From Bacteroidales bacterium (GTDB taxonomy: Bacteria; Bacteroidota; Bacteroidia; Bacteroidales; UBA932): 57,713 bases of DNA. Below the pieces are notes generated by a model. The model worked only from the letters and a program-made list of their open reading frames with translations. It did not search any database and was not told the origin of the DNA. Positions within the stretch are counted from its first letter, which is position 1. Each line of letters starts with the position of its first letter. The position numbers and the translations under genes are program-made. This document shows positions 1 to 9,980 of this stretch, in pieces. The stretch spans positions 1 to 57,713 of the forward strand of contig JAAYDZ010000036.1 in the NCBI GenBank assembly GCA_012728975.1, in the 5' to 3' direction.

Positions 1-207
<207 letters not shown>

Positions 208-240
208 CCATTAGTTTTAACTGTTAAATTTTGAGAAAAA

Positions 241-717
241 ATGAGAAAAACGAAGCCTAAAAAGAGGATTCTACTTCCTGATCCTAAGTATCACGATGTA
301 CAGGTTACCCGTTTCGTGAACAACTTAATGTTACAGGGGAAGAAGAGTATCGCTTATTCTATTTTTTACGATGCGATCGACATGGTCGGCGAGAAGATGA
401 AAGATTCTGATAAGGCTCCTCTCGAAATTTGGAAAAAAGCATTGGAAAACATTACTCCGCAGGTTGAGGTTAAAAGCCGCAGAGTAGGTGGTGCGAACTT
501 CCAAGTACCGACAGAGTTGCGTCCGGAAAGAAAAGTCTCTCTCAGTATGAAGAATATGATACTTTACGCCCGTAAACGTTCCGGCCGCTCAATGTCTGAG
601 AAGTTGGCTGCAGAAATTATAGCTGCATATAATAATGAAGGTGCAGCATTCAAAAGAAAAGAAGATATGCATAGAATGGCTGAGGCCAACAAGGCCTTTG
701 CCCACTTCCGCTTCTAA
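241..717 (+). CDS. rpsG: 30S ribosomal protein S7
   Basis: Ribosomal protein S7 is a primary binder of the 3' domain of 16S rRNA and helps shape the head of the 30S subunit and the E site. The 158 residues have the family's usual length and start ([17 protein letters not shown]), with the conserved core [18 protein letters not shown] near residues 79-98. The start follows an A-rich stretch, TTTTGAGAAAAA, with no Shine-Dalgarno motif, as is usual in Bacteroidota. It lies between rpsL and fusA with short gaps and is surely cotranscribed with them. Confidence 0.98.
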   Translation: MRKTKPKKRILLPDPKYHDVQVTRFVNNLMLQGKKSIAYSIFYDAIDMVGEKMKDSDKAPLEIWKKALENITPQVEVKSRRVGGANFQVPTELRPERKVSLSMKNMILYARKRSGRSMSEKLAAEIIAAYNNEGAAFKRKEDMHRMAEANKAFAHFRF

Positions 718-736
718 TTAGGTATTTGTACATTAG

Positions 737-2860
737 ATGGCAAGAGATCTAAAATATACTAGAAACATTGGTATTATGGCTCATATTGATGCCGGTAAGA
801 CCACTACATCGGAGCGCATTCTCTACTATACGGGTAAAACCCATAAGTTAGGGGAGGTGCACGAAGGTGCTGCTACCATGGACTGGATGGTTCAGGAGCA
901 GGAGAGAGGTATTACCATCACATCGGCAGCTACTACCGCTTTCTGGAATTATAACGATCAGCAATACCAGATCAATCTTATAGATACTCCGGGCCACGTT
1001 GACTTCACCGTTGAGGTGGAGCGTTCACTTCGTGTTCTTGATGGCACAATCGCCACTTTTTGTGCGGTAGGCCGCGTGCAGCCTCAGTCAGAGACCGTAT
1101 GGCGCCAGGCAGACAAGTATCGCGTGCCAAAGATTGCCTATGTCAATAAGATGGATCGTACCGGTGCTGATTTTCTTGCTGTAGTTGAGGAAATTAACGA
1201 AAAACTTGGAGCACGTTCCATTCCAATTTCGCTCCCTATCGGAGCGGAGGAAAACTTCGAGGGAGTTGTAGATCTTATCTCAAAAAAGGCCTATTTCTAC
1301 AATCTGAGCAAGGACCTTGTTAATTATGAGATAAGGGAGGTTCCCGAGAAGATGGTTGCAGAAGTTGAGGAGTGGCGTGGTAAACTGATTGAGTCAGTTG
1401 CCGAGTACAATGAAGAGATACTCGAGAAGTTTTTCGAAGATCCCGATTCAATCACCGAAGAGGAGATTATCGATGCCCTCAGAAAGGCAACTATCGATAT
1501 GGCTGTGGTTCCCACCACATGCGGCTCTTCTTTCAAAAACAAAGGAGTACAATTGCTTCTTGATGCTGTTATGCGTTATCTCCCTTCTCCTTTGGATAAG
1601 GGCGAAATTAAGGGAATAGATCCACGCAACGGTCAGGAGCTTATACGTAAGTTTAACACTCAGGAGCCCTTCTGTGGGCTGGTGTTCAAGATTGCTACCG
1701 ATCCCTTTGTTGGTAGATTGGCCTTTATCAGAGCCTATTCCGGGAAACTGGATGCAGGTTCCTATGTGCTTAATACCCGTTCCGGTAAAAAGGAACGTGT
1801 TGCAAGGCTTTACCAGATGCACTCCAATAAGCAGAATCCTATCGACTGCGTTGAAGCGGGCGATATCTGTGCTGCTGTAGGTTTCAAGGAGCTGCGTACA
1901 GGTGATACCATTTGTCGTGAAGATAAACCTATTGTTCTGGAGTCAATGACGTTCCCGGATCCGGTTATCGGTCTGGCCGTAGAACCCAAGACCCAGAAAG
2001 ATCTCGACAAGCTCGGTATCGCTCTTGGAAAGCTTTCAGAAGAGGATCCTACCTTTACAGTCCAGACTGACGTGGAGACAGGCCAAACCATTATCAGCGG
2101 TATGGGTGAGCTCCATCTTGATATCATTGTGGATCGTCTCCGTCGCGAATTCAGCGTCGAGATCAACCAAGGTGCACCTCAGGTAAATTACAAAGAGGCC
2201 ATCACCGGTACATATCAACACAGAGAGGTATTCAAGAAGCAGACAGGCGGTAGAGGTAAATTTGCCGATATAATTGTTGAAATCTCCCCTGCAGATGAGG
2301 GCGTGACGGGACTTCAGTTTATTGATGAAGTAAAAGGCGGTAATATTCCACGTGATTTTATCCCTTCCGTAGAGAAAGGCTTCAAGTCTGCAATGGCAAA
2401 TGGTGTTTTGGCAGGTTATGAGGTGACATCCATGAAGGTAAGACTTTTGGATGGCTCCTATCACTCTGTCGATTCCGACTCGCTTTCATTCGAGATCTGT
2501 GCCCGTCAGGCATTCCGTAAGGCACTTCCCAAGTGCTCGCCGGTACTGATGGAACCGATCATGTCCCTAGAGGTTGTTACTCCCGAGGAATATATGGGAG
2601 ACATTGTCGGTGACATCAACCGTCGCAGGGGTCAGATAGTCGATATGGATTCCAAAGGCAATGCAAGAATTGTCAAAGCCAAAGTCCCCCTTTCCGAGCA
2701 GTTCGGTTATGTCACTGTCTTGAGAACACTTTCATCAGGACGTGCCACAGCTACGATGGAATTTTCGCATTATGCGGAGGTTCCCGACAATATTGCAAAG
2801 GACGTTGTCGAGAAGCATGGCGGATATAGGTTTTATCACGACAATGATGATGATGAATAA
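737..2860 (+). CDS. fusA: Translation elongation factor G
   Basis: EF-G is the GTPase that drives ribosomal translocation and, with ribosome recycling factor, splits post-termination ribosomes. The 707-residue length is typical. The GTPase motifs are intact: P-loop AHIDAGKT at residues 15-22, the switch I region ending [16 protein letters not shown] at about 84-88, and NKMD at about 136-139. Domains II-V follow without a break. It starts 19 bases after rpsG and ends 16 bases before rpsJ. The order rpsG-fusA-rpsJ with no tuf gene is normal for Bacteroidales, where tuf usually lies elsewhere. Confidence 0.98.
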   Translation: MARDLKYTRNIGIMAHIDAGKTTTSERILYYTGKTHKLGEVHEGAATMDWMVQEQERGITITSAATTAFWNYNDQQYQINLIDTPGHVDFTVEVERSLRVLDGTIATFCAVGRVQPQSETVWRQADKYRVPKIAYVNKMDRTGADFLAVVEEINEKLGARSIPISLPIGAEENFEGVVDLISKKAYFYNLSKDLVNYEIREVPEKMVAEVEEWRGKLIESVAEYNEEILEKFFEDPDSITEEEIIDALRKATIDMAVVPTTCGSSFKNKGVQLLLDAVMRYLPSPLDKGEIKGIDPRNGQELIRKFNTQEPFCGLVFKIATDPFVGRLAFIRAYSGKLDAGSYVLNTRSGKKERVARLYQMHSNKQNPIDCVEAGDICAAVGFKELRTGDTICREDKPIVLESMTFPDPVIGLAVEPKTQKDLDKLGIALGKLSEEDPTFTVQTDVETGQTIISGMGELHLDIIVDRLRREFSVEINQGAPQVNYKEAITGTYQHREVFKKQTGGRGKFADIIVEISPADEGVTGLQFIDEVKGGNIPRDFIPSVEKGFKSAMANGVLAGYEVTSMKVRLLDGSYHSVDSDSLSFEICARQAFRKALPKCSPVLMEPIMSLEVVTPEEYMGDIVGDINRRRGQIVDMDSKGNARIVKAKVPLSEQFGYVTVLRTLSSGRATATMEFSHYAEVPDNIAKDVVEKHGGYRFYHDNDDDE

Positions 2861-2876
2861 TTAAATAATCACAATA

Positions 2877-3182
2877 ATGAGCCAGAAAATCAGAATAAAA
2901 TTGAAATCTTATGATCATGCACTGGTTGATAAATCGGTTGACAGGATTGTAAAGACAGTAAAGTCTACAGGTGCTGTTGTCAGCGGTCCTATTCCGCTCC
3001 CCACAGACAAGAAGATTTTTACCGTTAACCGCTCGACTTTTGTAAATAAAAAGGCACGTGAGCAGTTTGAACTCAATTCATTCCGTCGCCTCCTGGATAT
3101 TTACAGTTCAACTCCTAAGACCGTTGACGCTCTTATGAAGCTTGAACTCCCCAGTGGTGTCGAAGTTGAGATTAAAGTTTGA
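2877..3182 (+). CDS. rpsJ: 30S ribosomal protein S10
   Basis: Ribosomal protein S10 (also NusE, a transcription antitermination partner) of 101 residues, with the conserved start [18 protein letters not shown] and the [16 protein letters not shown] segment. In Bacteroidales rpsJ is normally followed directly by rplC, rplD, rplW and so on. Here the next element is a separate tRNA promoter and a tRNA, and rplC lies 49.5 kb away on the other strand (52102-52740). The gene itself shows no damage, so the break is in the operon and not in the protein. Confidence 0.98.
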   Translation: MSQKIRIKLKSYDHALVDKSVDRIVKTVKSTGAVVSGPIPLPTDKKIFTVNRSTFVNKKAREQFELNSFRRLLDIYSSTPKTVDALMKLELPSGVEVEIKV

Positions 3183-3192
3183 TAAAAGTATT

Positions 3193-3223
3193 TTTGCGAT
3201 AAATCATTATTTTGCTACTTTTG
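3193..3223 (+). promoter_or_regulatory. Promoter of the CAU tRNA
   Basis: A -33 element TTTG (3193-3196) is followed after 19 bases by the -7 element TACTTTTG (3216-3223), an exact match to the Bacteroidota primary-sigma pattern TTTG-N19-21-TAnnTTTG. It lies just after rpsJ and about 80 bases before the tRNA. The same -7 sequence and the same 19-base spacing occur before the tRNA-Leu gene at 37753-37836, which supports the call. Confidence 0.72.
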
Positions 3224-3302
3224 TCACGCGACGGGTCATTAGGCTTCTTAGGATGTCTATGACTTTTGACAGATTATCTTTTGTACATCATAGATAGTTT
3301 CA

Positions 3303-3377
3303 GGTCCCATAGCTCAGTTGGTTAGTAGCACCTGACTCATAATCAGGGGGTCACTGGTTCAAGTCCAGTTGGGACCA
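3303..3377 (+). tRNA. tRNA with CAU anticodon (elongator Met or Ile2)
   Basis: A 75-base cloverleaf: acceptor GGTCCCA pairs with TGGGACC (3370-3376), anticodon stem CCTGA/TCAGG with loop CTCATAA giving anticodon CAT, T arm ACTGG-TTCAAGT-CCAGT, discriminator A. CCA is not encoded; the sequence continues CAAG. The anticodon stem lacks the three G:C pairs of initiator tRNA, so it is either elongator tRNA-Met or the tRNA-Ile whose C34 becomes lysidine; the sequence alone does not decide. Confidence 0.93.
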
Positions 3378-3424
3378 CAAGAAGAAAACGTTTCCATTTC
3401 GGAAGCGTTTTCTTCTTGTGGTCC
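3372..3424 (+). terminator. 24-bp hairpin overlapping the tRNA 3' end
   Basis: Arms 3372-3395 and 3401-3424 are complementary over 24 positions with one G:T wobble, closed by the 5-base loop ATTTC. The 5' arm begins inside the tRNA acceptor strand (GGACCA). The distal T-rich 3' arm (TTTTCTTCTT) suggests an intrinsic terminator for the tRNA transcript, but pairing into the acceptor stem is more than a terminator needs. Confidence 0.6.
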
Positions 3425-3567
3425 GTCGCTTCGCTCCTTATCTACCCCTCCTTTTAATGGTTCCCTTGGGGAACCAAAGCATCGCAGAAGCGCTGCGTTG
3501 TCGCATTCGTTCCGAATATTCGCACTCCGCACCCCGCACCCTGTAACTATTTAACTATATTTGCAAA
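3425..3567. other. Noncoding stretch before the phosphatase-fold gene
   Basis: I see no gene here. There is a small hairpin TGGTTCCC (3458-3465) / GGGAACCA (3469-3476), then a C-rich degenerate tract around 3520-3550 (CGCACTCCGCACCCCGCACC) that resembles other low-complexity tracts in this window. A possible -7 element TATATTTG (3556-3563) lies only five bases before the ATG at 3568, so it would give a nearly leaderless transcript; I doubt that it is the real promoter. Confidence 0.5.
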
Positions 3568-4458
3568 ATGAAAAGAATTTTTATTGTTGCGGCATTGGCC
3601 GCTATGGCGTTGTGCTGCAGTTGCAGCGACGCAAAGAGCGAAAATGAGATATTAGTGATGTCATTCAATATACGCTTGAGTCTTAGTGATGACTTTGACG
3701 GAGAAAATAGTTGGATATTTCGGAGGGAAGCCGTTATTGAGATGATAAACGAAGTCAATCCGGATATTTTCGGTATTCAGGAGGGTCTATTAGGACAGGT
3801 CAACTATATGGGGGAACATCTGCCGGAATATGGCTTCTACGGAGTGGCTCGCAATGATGGTCCAAACACTGGCGAATCCAATGCCGTTTTTTATAAAAAG
3901 AGCCGCTTCGAACTTTTGGAAAGCACTACTTTCTGGTTGAGTGAGACACCGGATGAGGTTTCAATGGGTTGGGATGCGGCCTTTCATCGGATTGTTACAA
4001 TGGTTCGCCTGCTGGACAAAAATAGTGGTCAAGAGTTGTATTTCTACAACACTCATTTTGATCATATGGGTAAGGTTGCCCGGGAAGAGTCCGGCAAACT
4101 CATAGTGAAGCGTATGAAAAGTTTAATACCTGATGATGCGCCAGTAGTGCTTACCGGTGATTTCAATGCGGTATACACTGATCCCATTTTAGGTCCGATA
4201 GAAGAGTATATGACTTCAGCTCGAAGTGCGGCTCCTGTTACGGATTCGCTCAACACATTCAATGGTTGGGGTAAAATAGATCCCGAAGAGGGAGGGAAAG
4301 TAATAGACCATATCTATTTCAGAAATCTAACCCCAGCACTCTTTAAAACCCTTATCGGCACCTATGCAGGTGTAGAGTACATCTCCGACCATTATCCCGT
4401 AATTGCTGTTTTTGCTCTTAAGGATGTTCAAAATCAAGAGGTTCAACGTGAATTGTAG
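3568..4458 (+). CDS. Secreted endonuclease/exonuclease/phosphatase-fold lipoprotein
   Basis: A 296-residue protein with a lipoprotein-type signal (MKRIFIVAALAAMALCCSC, lipid on the cysteine near residue 18-19) followed by the endonuclease/exonuclease/phosphatase fold. The fold's signature residues are visible: N and E in MSFNIR and DIFGIQE, GDFNAVYTDP around 190-199, and the final SDHYPV near 275 that supplies the catalytic Asp-His pair. Members hydrolyse phosphodiesters in nucleic acids, sphingolipids or inositol phosphates; the substrate cannot be read from this sequence. It converges with, and overlaps by 41 bases, the cation exporter on the other strand. Confidence 0.82.
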   Translation: MKRIFIVAALAAMALCCSCSDAKSENEILVMSFNIRLSLSDDFDGENSWIFRREAVIEMINEVNPDIFGIQEGLLGQVNYMGEHLPEYGFYGVARNDGPNTGESNAVFYKKSRFELLESTTFWLSETPDEVSMGWDAAFHRIVTMVRLLDKNSGQELYFYNTHFDHMGKVAREESGKLIVKRMKSLIPDDAPVVLTGDFNAVYTDPILGPIEEYMTSARSAAPVTDSLNTFNGWGKIDPEEGGKVIDHIYFRNLTPALFKTLIGTYAGVEYISDHYPVIAVFALKDVQNQEVQREL

Positions 4459-5296
4459 AAGTGATATTAAATCGCTCTTTAATCATTTTCTCAATAGCAG
4501 TCGCAACTGAATGGCCTTCCTCCAGTGAGAGATTTCCGGGGAGCCTGATGTGAAATGTCATCTCCTGGTGAGTTACATAGTTGTGAATATGAAAATGATG
4601 CAGTTGTAATCCCTCCGGATACATCTCTGTCACTGCATCGTTAATCTTGCCTATAAGTTCCTCAGAAGGCTCTTCCCCCAGTATTTTGGTTATAGCTTCC
4701 TTTATAATGGTATAAGTTGCGTAGAAGAGCATCAAAGCTATAATAATCCCTAGTACGCTATCCATCCACCAGAAGTATTTGGCGAGCAGGATGCCAATTA
4801 ATACCACTACTGAAGAGAGCGCATCGCTTCTGTGGTGCCACCCGTCTGCTTTGATAGCCACATTACCCGTTTTACGGGCAAGGTGGAAAGCATATTGTGC
4901 TAATGCCTCCTTGGCTACGATGGAGATACAGGTCACCACGATAGCAAGGGTGCCGAATGTAACTGAGGTGTGATCTTTTAGTCTTAAAATGGAGTCCTTG
5001 AGGAAGTCGTAAGCAATGATAGCAAGAATAATTCCAATAAATATGGCAGCGATCTGCTCCCAGCGACCATGACCAAAAGGATGTTTTTTATCGGGTTTTC
5101 TGTTGGAAAGTCCGGTGGCAGCAATCAATACTATAGAACTGATTGAATCGGACATAGTGTGCCAAGCATCGGCAACGATAGCTAAGGATCCGGTTACAAC
5201 CCCGGCCCAATACTTCAGGATAAACAACAGAGTGTTAACTACAACCGAAACAATACCTTCAACAACACCTGCATTTTTATGAGACTTTAAATCCAT
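4418..5296 (-). CDS. Cation diffusion facilitator family transporter
   Basis: A CDF-type divalent-metal/proton antiporter (zinc, iron, manganese class). Both paired metal-site motifs are present: HTMSD in the second membrane helix (within ADAWHTMSDS) and HHRSD in the fifth (ADGWHHRSDA), with the loop sequence KKHPFGHGRWE between. The cytoplasmic C-terminal domain (LHHFHIHNYV) is the usual dimerisation and metal-sensing ferredoxin-like fold. I place the start at the ATG at 5296 because the 12 extra codons possible upstream are encoded by a degenerate low-complexity tract. The 3' end overlaps the convergent gene by 41 bases. Confidence 0.88.
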   Translation of the reverse strand: MDLKSHKNAGVVEGIVSVVVNTLLFILKYWAGVVTGSLAIVADAWHTMSDSISSIVLIAATGLSNRKPDKKHPFGHGRWEQIAAIFIGIILAIIAYDFLKDSILRLKDHTSVTFGTLAIVVTCISIVAKEALAQYAFHLARKTGNVAIKADGWHHRSDALSSVVVLIGILLAKYFWWMDSVLGIIIALMLFYATYTIIKEAITKILGEEPSEELIGKINDAVTEMYPEGLQLHHFHIHNYVTHQEMTFHIRLPGNLSLEEGHSVATAIEKMIKERFNITSTIHVEPLDFEHP

Positions 5297-5433
5297 TGAG
5301 TTTCGGGTAATGAATTGAGAGTTTTGAGTCACAAATTGTGTGGATATGAGTTAACAGTTTAAAGTTCCGCGTTTCGGGCTTGGAACTCGGTTTTTACTTT
5401 ATGGCAGTACTATTTACGCTCTATTCTAAAATA

Positions 5434-7065
5434 CTAGTGAACGTTTTGGTTCTTAAGTTCTATAACCTTCATCAGAGTGCTGGCCCCTCTGTTCCAGTTG
5501 AGGAATAGAGCTATCTTAGAATGTTTGACAGTATCTTTGGAACCGGAGCAATATATTATTCCGAAGTGAACATCATAGTAATATCTCTGAATTCCTTCTA
5601 TGGTAATGGGATAAATATAAAATTTATCATAATTTGGTTCTATGCTCTTGATATAACCATTGTCAACGGCAAATGCAGTAAGCGAGGTACCAGACTCAGC
5701 CAAATAACTAATTAAATGTGTAAACATGGCCCCGTAGTGGAATATGGTATCTCTAATATTGACCTCAAAGAAGTACTCTTCATTCTCCACGATTCCAGGT
5801 ACATAGTATCCGTTAATGCTGTCTAACTGCATAAGTATAGAGTCGGAATCATTTTTCATGGGGGCAATTGAAATTCTCATTGTGGGAATGCCGCGTCTGG
5901 CCTTTACCATAGTGAACTTATCTCCGTTTGCCATAGTGATGATTACGGAGTGTTCCAGTATCTCGACACTTTTGAAAGGCGATATGCCTCCGCTGACAAT
6001 AGCACGTATCGGGTTGCCTTCATCATCGAGTATCCACTGCGGCTCCTCATCTCCATATGCTATGGTAAAGTAATAAACACCGGAAGAGTCCCTGATACCA
6101 ATTGATGGCTCTATATCATTCGGCTCTGCTGTGAGTACTTTGCTATTGCTTGTGAGCCAGTTTTCAGAACCTTCTTCTCCGATTCTGATGGTCCAGCAAT
6201 TTGTGGAAGTGGCCGGATTGTATTTAATGCCGATAAAAATGCTGTCTGTATAGTTACGACCGCTATAGATCTCGTATATTTTACCGCTCTTAAGTTTAAT
6301 GGCGTACCCGGCAAATTCTCCATTGTTAGTGAGTTCGCTTACAGACTCTACAAATAGGGTAGTATCGACGCTATTGAGGATATCTTTGTAGGTACTGAGA
6401 TTGGAGTTGATATTATCACAATAGGCACTCAACTCATCAAAACCCCTCTGTGTAGGAATCTTGAAAGATGTGCCGTCAACGAGAGTGAATATGACGAAAT
6501 AGGGATCAGAATAGTCGATATACTTAAAAACAGAACCACCTTCTTCTCCGGTAGCTTCATTGAGTTTTTGCCAGGAACTGCTATCATCATACGAAACCCA
6601 CCAGTAGCCATTCTCAATTTTGAGTTTAGGGATGGTTCCGGTGGCTCTTATCCTTTGTCCGAAGGAGTTGGTCATCCAGGTAGGGCTGGCTGTGCCTTTT
6701 TTAATTGTCCAGTAATAATAGCCGTTTGTAGTATTCTGCTGGATACCGACAATCGGAGTAATGCCACTGTCTCCGTTGTAAACATTTACATAAGAGCCGC
6801 TAGTAAAACTTATGACATAACCAACAACTTTTCCCTCTTCCTTTATCTCGTCTATACCACTGATGTGGTCATTCTGCTCAAGTGCTTTGATAGTGGTATA
6901 GAGTGCATTGATGGTTATGTTGGTGGCATTTACCTTACTTTCAGCTGCTGCAACACGATCTAGAAGTGCCAGAATCTTGTCTGAAAGGTCTACACAACTG
7001 TTACAGACAAGCGGTACAGCAGCAAGGAAAAGAAATGTGATAATTATATGTATAGTCCTTTTCAT
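5434..7065 (-). CDS. DUF4988-type surface lipoprotein, paralogue 3
   Basis: Third of three tandem related lipoproteins (543 residues, the longest). It has a lipoprotein signal (VPLVCNSC), a short N-terminal coiled coil (ILALLDRVAAAESK), then repeated modules marked by YYWTIKKG, WWVSYDDSSSWQKL, EATGEEGGSVFKYID and IPTQRGFDE. This is the pattern of the Bacteroidales family annotated as PL29-lyase N-terminal/DUF4988; the name does not prove lyase activity and I see no catalytic domain. The C-terminal part from about residue 390 does not resemble the other two copies. Its ATG overlaps the stop of the preceding gene by one base (TAATG), so translation is coupled. Probably displayed on the cell surface. 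Confidence 0.72.
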   Translation of the reverse strand: MKRTIHIIITFLFLAAVPLVCNSCVDLSDKILALLDRVAAAESKVNATNITINALYTTIKALEQNDHISGIDEIKEEGKVVGYVISFTSGSYVNVYNGDSGITPIVGIQQNTTNGYYYWTIKKGTASPTWMTNSFGQRIRATGTIPKLKIENGYWWVSYDDSSSWQKLNEATGEEGGSVFKYIDYSDPYFVIFTLVDGTSFKIPTQRGFDELSAYCDNINSNLSTYKDILNSVDTTLFVESVSELTNNGEFAGYAIKLKSGKIYEIYSGRNYTDSIFIGIKYNPATSTNCWTIRIGEEGSENWLTSNSKVLTAEPNDIEPSIGIRDSSGVYYFTIAYGDEEPQWILDDEGNPIRAIVSGGISPFKSVEILEHSVIITMANGDKFTMVKARRGIPTMRISIAPMKNDSDSILMQLDSINGYYVPGIVENEEYFFEVNIRDTIFHYGAMFTHLISYLAESGTSLTAFAVDNGYIKSIEPNYDKFYIYPITIEGIQRYYYDVHFGIIYCSGSKDTVKHSKIALFLNWNRGASTLMKVIELKNQNVH

Positions 7066-8522
7066 TATTCAGTTCCGTGTTTAATAGTAATTATGGTATT
7101 CCTTAGGGAGCCCAATCCATCTGAAACAAGAAGAACGAGCTTACTCTCATTACCTTCAGAAAATGTTGCGGGTGAATATATTGTTAGAGTGCCGGTATAA
7201 ACCGAAGATTTGATGATTCTGGCATAAAATCCATCTTGGGTAATGGGAAGGAGATCCAGATTACCGCTGCCTCCGGTGATTGTATACCCAATGCTGAGAG
7301 TATCTGAAGCAGCCATAGTGCAGGTAGTAGGGATGTCAATCCTCAAAGGAGGGTATCTTGGGACGATCACTTTTTGGTCGCCCATTGTCAGTTCTATGTA
7401 ATTTACATCAAAATAAGTTATGCCTGTTATCACTTTGGGGCTTTCAGGTGCCGTAGCAAGCACTTTTTGGCCATCATTAGCCAGAATCCAGGTAAAAGTT
7501 TTGCCGGAGTCATATGATATAGTCCAGTAGTAAAGTCCATCTGTATCCTTGCCGAGTCCAACCATCGGCATAGTAGTCGCTTTGGGATTGACTCTCACTT
7601 TTTCGCTATTAAGCAGAATCCAGCGTGCCTCTGTTTCTCCTTGATATTTGATAGTCCAATAGTAATTGGTGTCTGTAGGATTAGCTATATCCTGTGCAGC
7701 CCCAATTGTGGGTAGAGTCGTAGCTACTCCGTTGTAGAAAGTCATCGCTGTACCGTCAGAAAGCGAGAGTTTATAGCCAATTGTATCTCTCGCCTCAATT
7801 ACAGGTTTGATCTCTTTGGCATATACGCCCTGATTGACAAGATTCACCAGTTCTTCGAGAGCTGAAAGATTGGAATTTGTTGTATTGACGATGTTGTTCA
7901 GTTTGTCGTAGGTCTCAAGCGTGGGTATGGAGATGTATGATCTGTCAAGAAAATTGAACTGCACATAACCATCCATTTCAGTAACGCTCTTTATGAATGA
8001 TGTGCCGGAAGCTCCTGTTGCCTGTCCAAGATAGTGCCATATTTCGCCGTTATCGTAAGTTACCATCCAGTTGCCGTTCTCGATTTTGAGTTTGGGTGTA
8101 GCTGCTACAGCGGGTACTCTTTGTCCAACATTATTTGTGATGAATTCCTCATGGCCCACCGAATAGGAAACCACCCAGTAAAAGACTCCGTCTTCAGCTT
8201 TCTTTACGCCGATTACAGGTGTTTGGGCATCTTTGCCATTGTAAATAGTTATGCTGGGACTGTTGGAAAAAGATATAGTGTAGCCTATCACCTCATTGCC
8301 GCTGTAGATACGTGTGATCTTAGTGACAAAGTCATAGCTATTGAGCTTATTTACCAGGCTTTGCAGGGTGCTTATATTCTCATTCATCAGCACAAGGTTA
8401 TCTTCCATAGCCTTGATACGCCTACTAAGATGGCCTAGTTCATTCTCGAGCTGGTTGAAACATCCTGTAAGAGAGAAAACCAGCACGATCGCAGTCAGAA
8501 TTGATGATAATCTCTGTTTCAT
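7065..8522 (-). CDS. DUF4988-type surface lipoprotein, paralogue 2
   Basis: Second copy (485 residues). Lipobox SLTGC near residue 21, coiled coil at about 22-58 (HLSRRIKAMEDNLVLMNEN), then modules with ISFSNSPSITIYNGKDA, GVFYWVVSY, MVTYDNGEIWHYLGQATG and, in the second half, two further YYWTI-type repeats (NYYWTIKYQ, LYYWTISYDSGKTFTW). The C-terminal segment looks like a beta-sandwich of the cadherin/Ig kind. It starts three bases after the stop of paralogue 1 and couples to paralogue 3, so all three are made together. Function unknown; polysaccharide or host-glycan binding is only a guess from the family. Confidence 0.72.
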   Translation of the reverse strand: MKQRLSSILTAIVLVFSLTGCFNQLENELGHLSRRIKAMEDNLVLMNENISTLQSLVNKLNSYDFVTKITRIYSGNEVIGYTISFSNSPSITIYNGKDAQTPVIGVKKAEDGVFYWVVSYSVGHEEFITNNVGQRVPAVAATPKLKIENGNWMVTYDNGEIWHYLGQATGASGTSFIKSVTEMDGYVQFNFLDRSYISIPTLETYDKLNNIVNTTNSNLSALEELVNLVNQGVYAKEIKPVIEARDTIGYKLSLSDGTAMTFYNGVATTLPTIGAAQDIANPTDTNYYWTIKYQGETEARWILLNSEKVRVNPKATTMPMVGLGKDTDGLYYWTISYDSGKTFTWILANDGQKVLATAPESPKVITGITYFDVNYIELTMGDQKVIVPRYPPLRIDIPTTCTMAASDTLSIGYTITGGSGNLDLLPITQDGFYARIIKSSVYTGTLTIYSPATFSEGNESKLVLLVSDGLGSLRNTIITIKHGTE

Positions 8523-8525
8523 AAT

Positions 8526-9959
8526 CTACAATTTGTTTACAGTGATGGTTTTGACAGAACTTTTTTGACTGTTTTTGATGGTAAAAACAGCCAATATCTT
8601 ACCCTGCTCGGGAGTAAAGTCATTGGGAGACTCAATTATGATAAATCCCGGAACACTGGAGAGGTAAGCCTTGAATCCGCCTTGTGTAATGAATGCCGCA
8701 CTGACATCGGAATATTTGGCACCATATACGGTGTAAGTGAGGTGCATGGTGGATTTGACTGCCATCGATACAGTAGTCAGGAGTGAAATGGAAAACTCTT
8801 TAGGCATACGATATTCTGTGCCGTCCCAAGTAACAAAGAGTACAAAATCAGGATCGGAAAGATCTACTTTCTTGAAAATGGAACTTGTGCTGTTTTTGAT
8901 AGCGGGAGGAGCATAACCTTCGGAATCCTTAATGGTGGTAATAGTTTCTCCCGCATACTGGATTGTCCAGAAAAAATTACCATTGTCATCCATTTCCAAG
9001 CCAATTTTCGGGGGTGCTATCGTATCGCCCACACTGCGTATCCTATTGCCGTCAGTATCGAGCAGCCATTTTATTTCCTCATCATTATACTGAAAAGTCC
9101 AGTAATAGATTCCGTTAATGGAGTCAAGCACCGGCATTATAGTGGGGGCATTGCTACCCTGCCAATCATAGACCTTAAAACTCTCCCCGTTGGAAAGTTC
9201 GAAATAGGTGCCCACACGTTTTCCATTCTCCATAATGCTGCCGGCATCTTCTATGTAGACAACCTGGGAGGCTATTGTGCGGATTATGGTTTCCAGCGCA
9301 TTTGCATTGCTGTTGATCTTTCCGGCTTCGGTCTTGAGGGCTAAATATTGTTCATAAACCGGAATTTTGAATACCGTGCCATTGGTAAGTGTGATTATTA
9401 CATAATTTGGATTGGTTGTATTGATGCTTTTGAACATAGAGTCTCCATCTTCACCTGTTGCCTGTCCCAAGTCAGTCCAGGACGTGCCACCGTCATATGA
9501 GATCATCCATCTGTCATTCCTGACTCTAACATATGGGGCAATACCCATGGCAAGTACTTTCTGACCATAATCATCAGTAATCCAACCTACAGTACCGTCG
9601 TCATATTTGATATTCCAGTAATAATTGCCATCCGTATCTTTAGCTGTTCCGATAAGGGGTACTTTTCCGTTTGTGCCATGATAGATGGTTATAGGGGCTG
9701 TCTTTACAAAATTAATTTTGTAGCCTACTTCTTTGCCGCTCTGGGTGATGGACGTCACACCGGATATCATATCCTTATCCTGTATAGAGGAGACAATCAC
9801 CTGTAAAGACCTGATGTTGACATTCATCTCATCACACAGCTGCTCTATTGCATCGAGTCTGCGTTCGAGTTCTTCAATGTCCTCCAAATATTTGTCTATG
9901 CACCCCGATGTAAGCAGGAGTGACACCGTCAGTGCAAAGGCGATTGATAATCTTTTCAT
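8526..9959 (-). CDS. DUF4988-type surface lipoprotein, paralogue 1
   Basis: First copy (477 residues). Lipobox LTSGC (Cys20), coiled coil about 22-60 (YLEDIEELERRLDAIEQL), the conserved KEVGYKINFVKTAPITIYHG segment, then NYYWNIKYDDGTVGW, WMISYDGGTSWTDLGQATG and GEDGDSMFKSI, the last being the hallmark of the family. The second half repeats the YYWTFQYNDEEIKW theme twice. It lies 21 bases after the stop of an Omp85-type barrel gene. The shared architecture with the next two genes points to local duplication followed by strong divergence. Confidence 0.73.
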   Translation of the reverse strand: MKRLSIAFALTVSLLLTSGCIDKYLEDIEELERRLDAIEQLCDEMNVNIRSLQVIVSSIQDKDMISGVTSITQSGKEVGYKINFVKTAPITIYHGTNGKVPLIGTAKDTDGNYYWNIKYDDGTVGWITDDYGQKVLAMGIAPYVRVRNDRWMISYDGGTSWTDLGQATGEDGDSMFKSINTTNPNYVIITLTNGTVFKIPVYEQYLALKTEAGKINSNANALETIIRTIASQVVYIEDAGSIMENGKRVGTYFELSNGESFKVYDWQGSNAPTIMPVLDSINGIYYWTFQYNDEEIKWLLDTDGNRIRSVGDTIAPPKIGLEMDDNGNFFWTIQYAGETITTIKDSEGYAPPAIKNSTSSIFKKVDLSDPDFVLFVTWDGTEYRMPKEFSISLLTTVSMAVKSTMHLTYTVYGAKYSDVSAAFITQGGFKAYLSSVPGFIIIESPNDFTPEQGKILAVFTIKNSQKSSVKTITVNKL

Positions 9960-9980
9960 ATTCTGTTTTTTAAAATCAAA

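Noticed and set aside
3369-3554. 61-codon reading after the tRNA
   Set aside because: It starts inside the tRNA and the hairpin and has no protein-like features.
5434-9959. Polysaccharide lyase activity of the three lipoproteins
   Set aside because: The family name refers to an N-terminal domain; I see no lyase catalytic domain.
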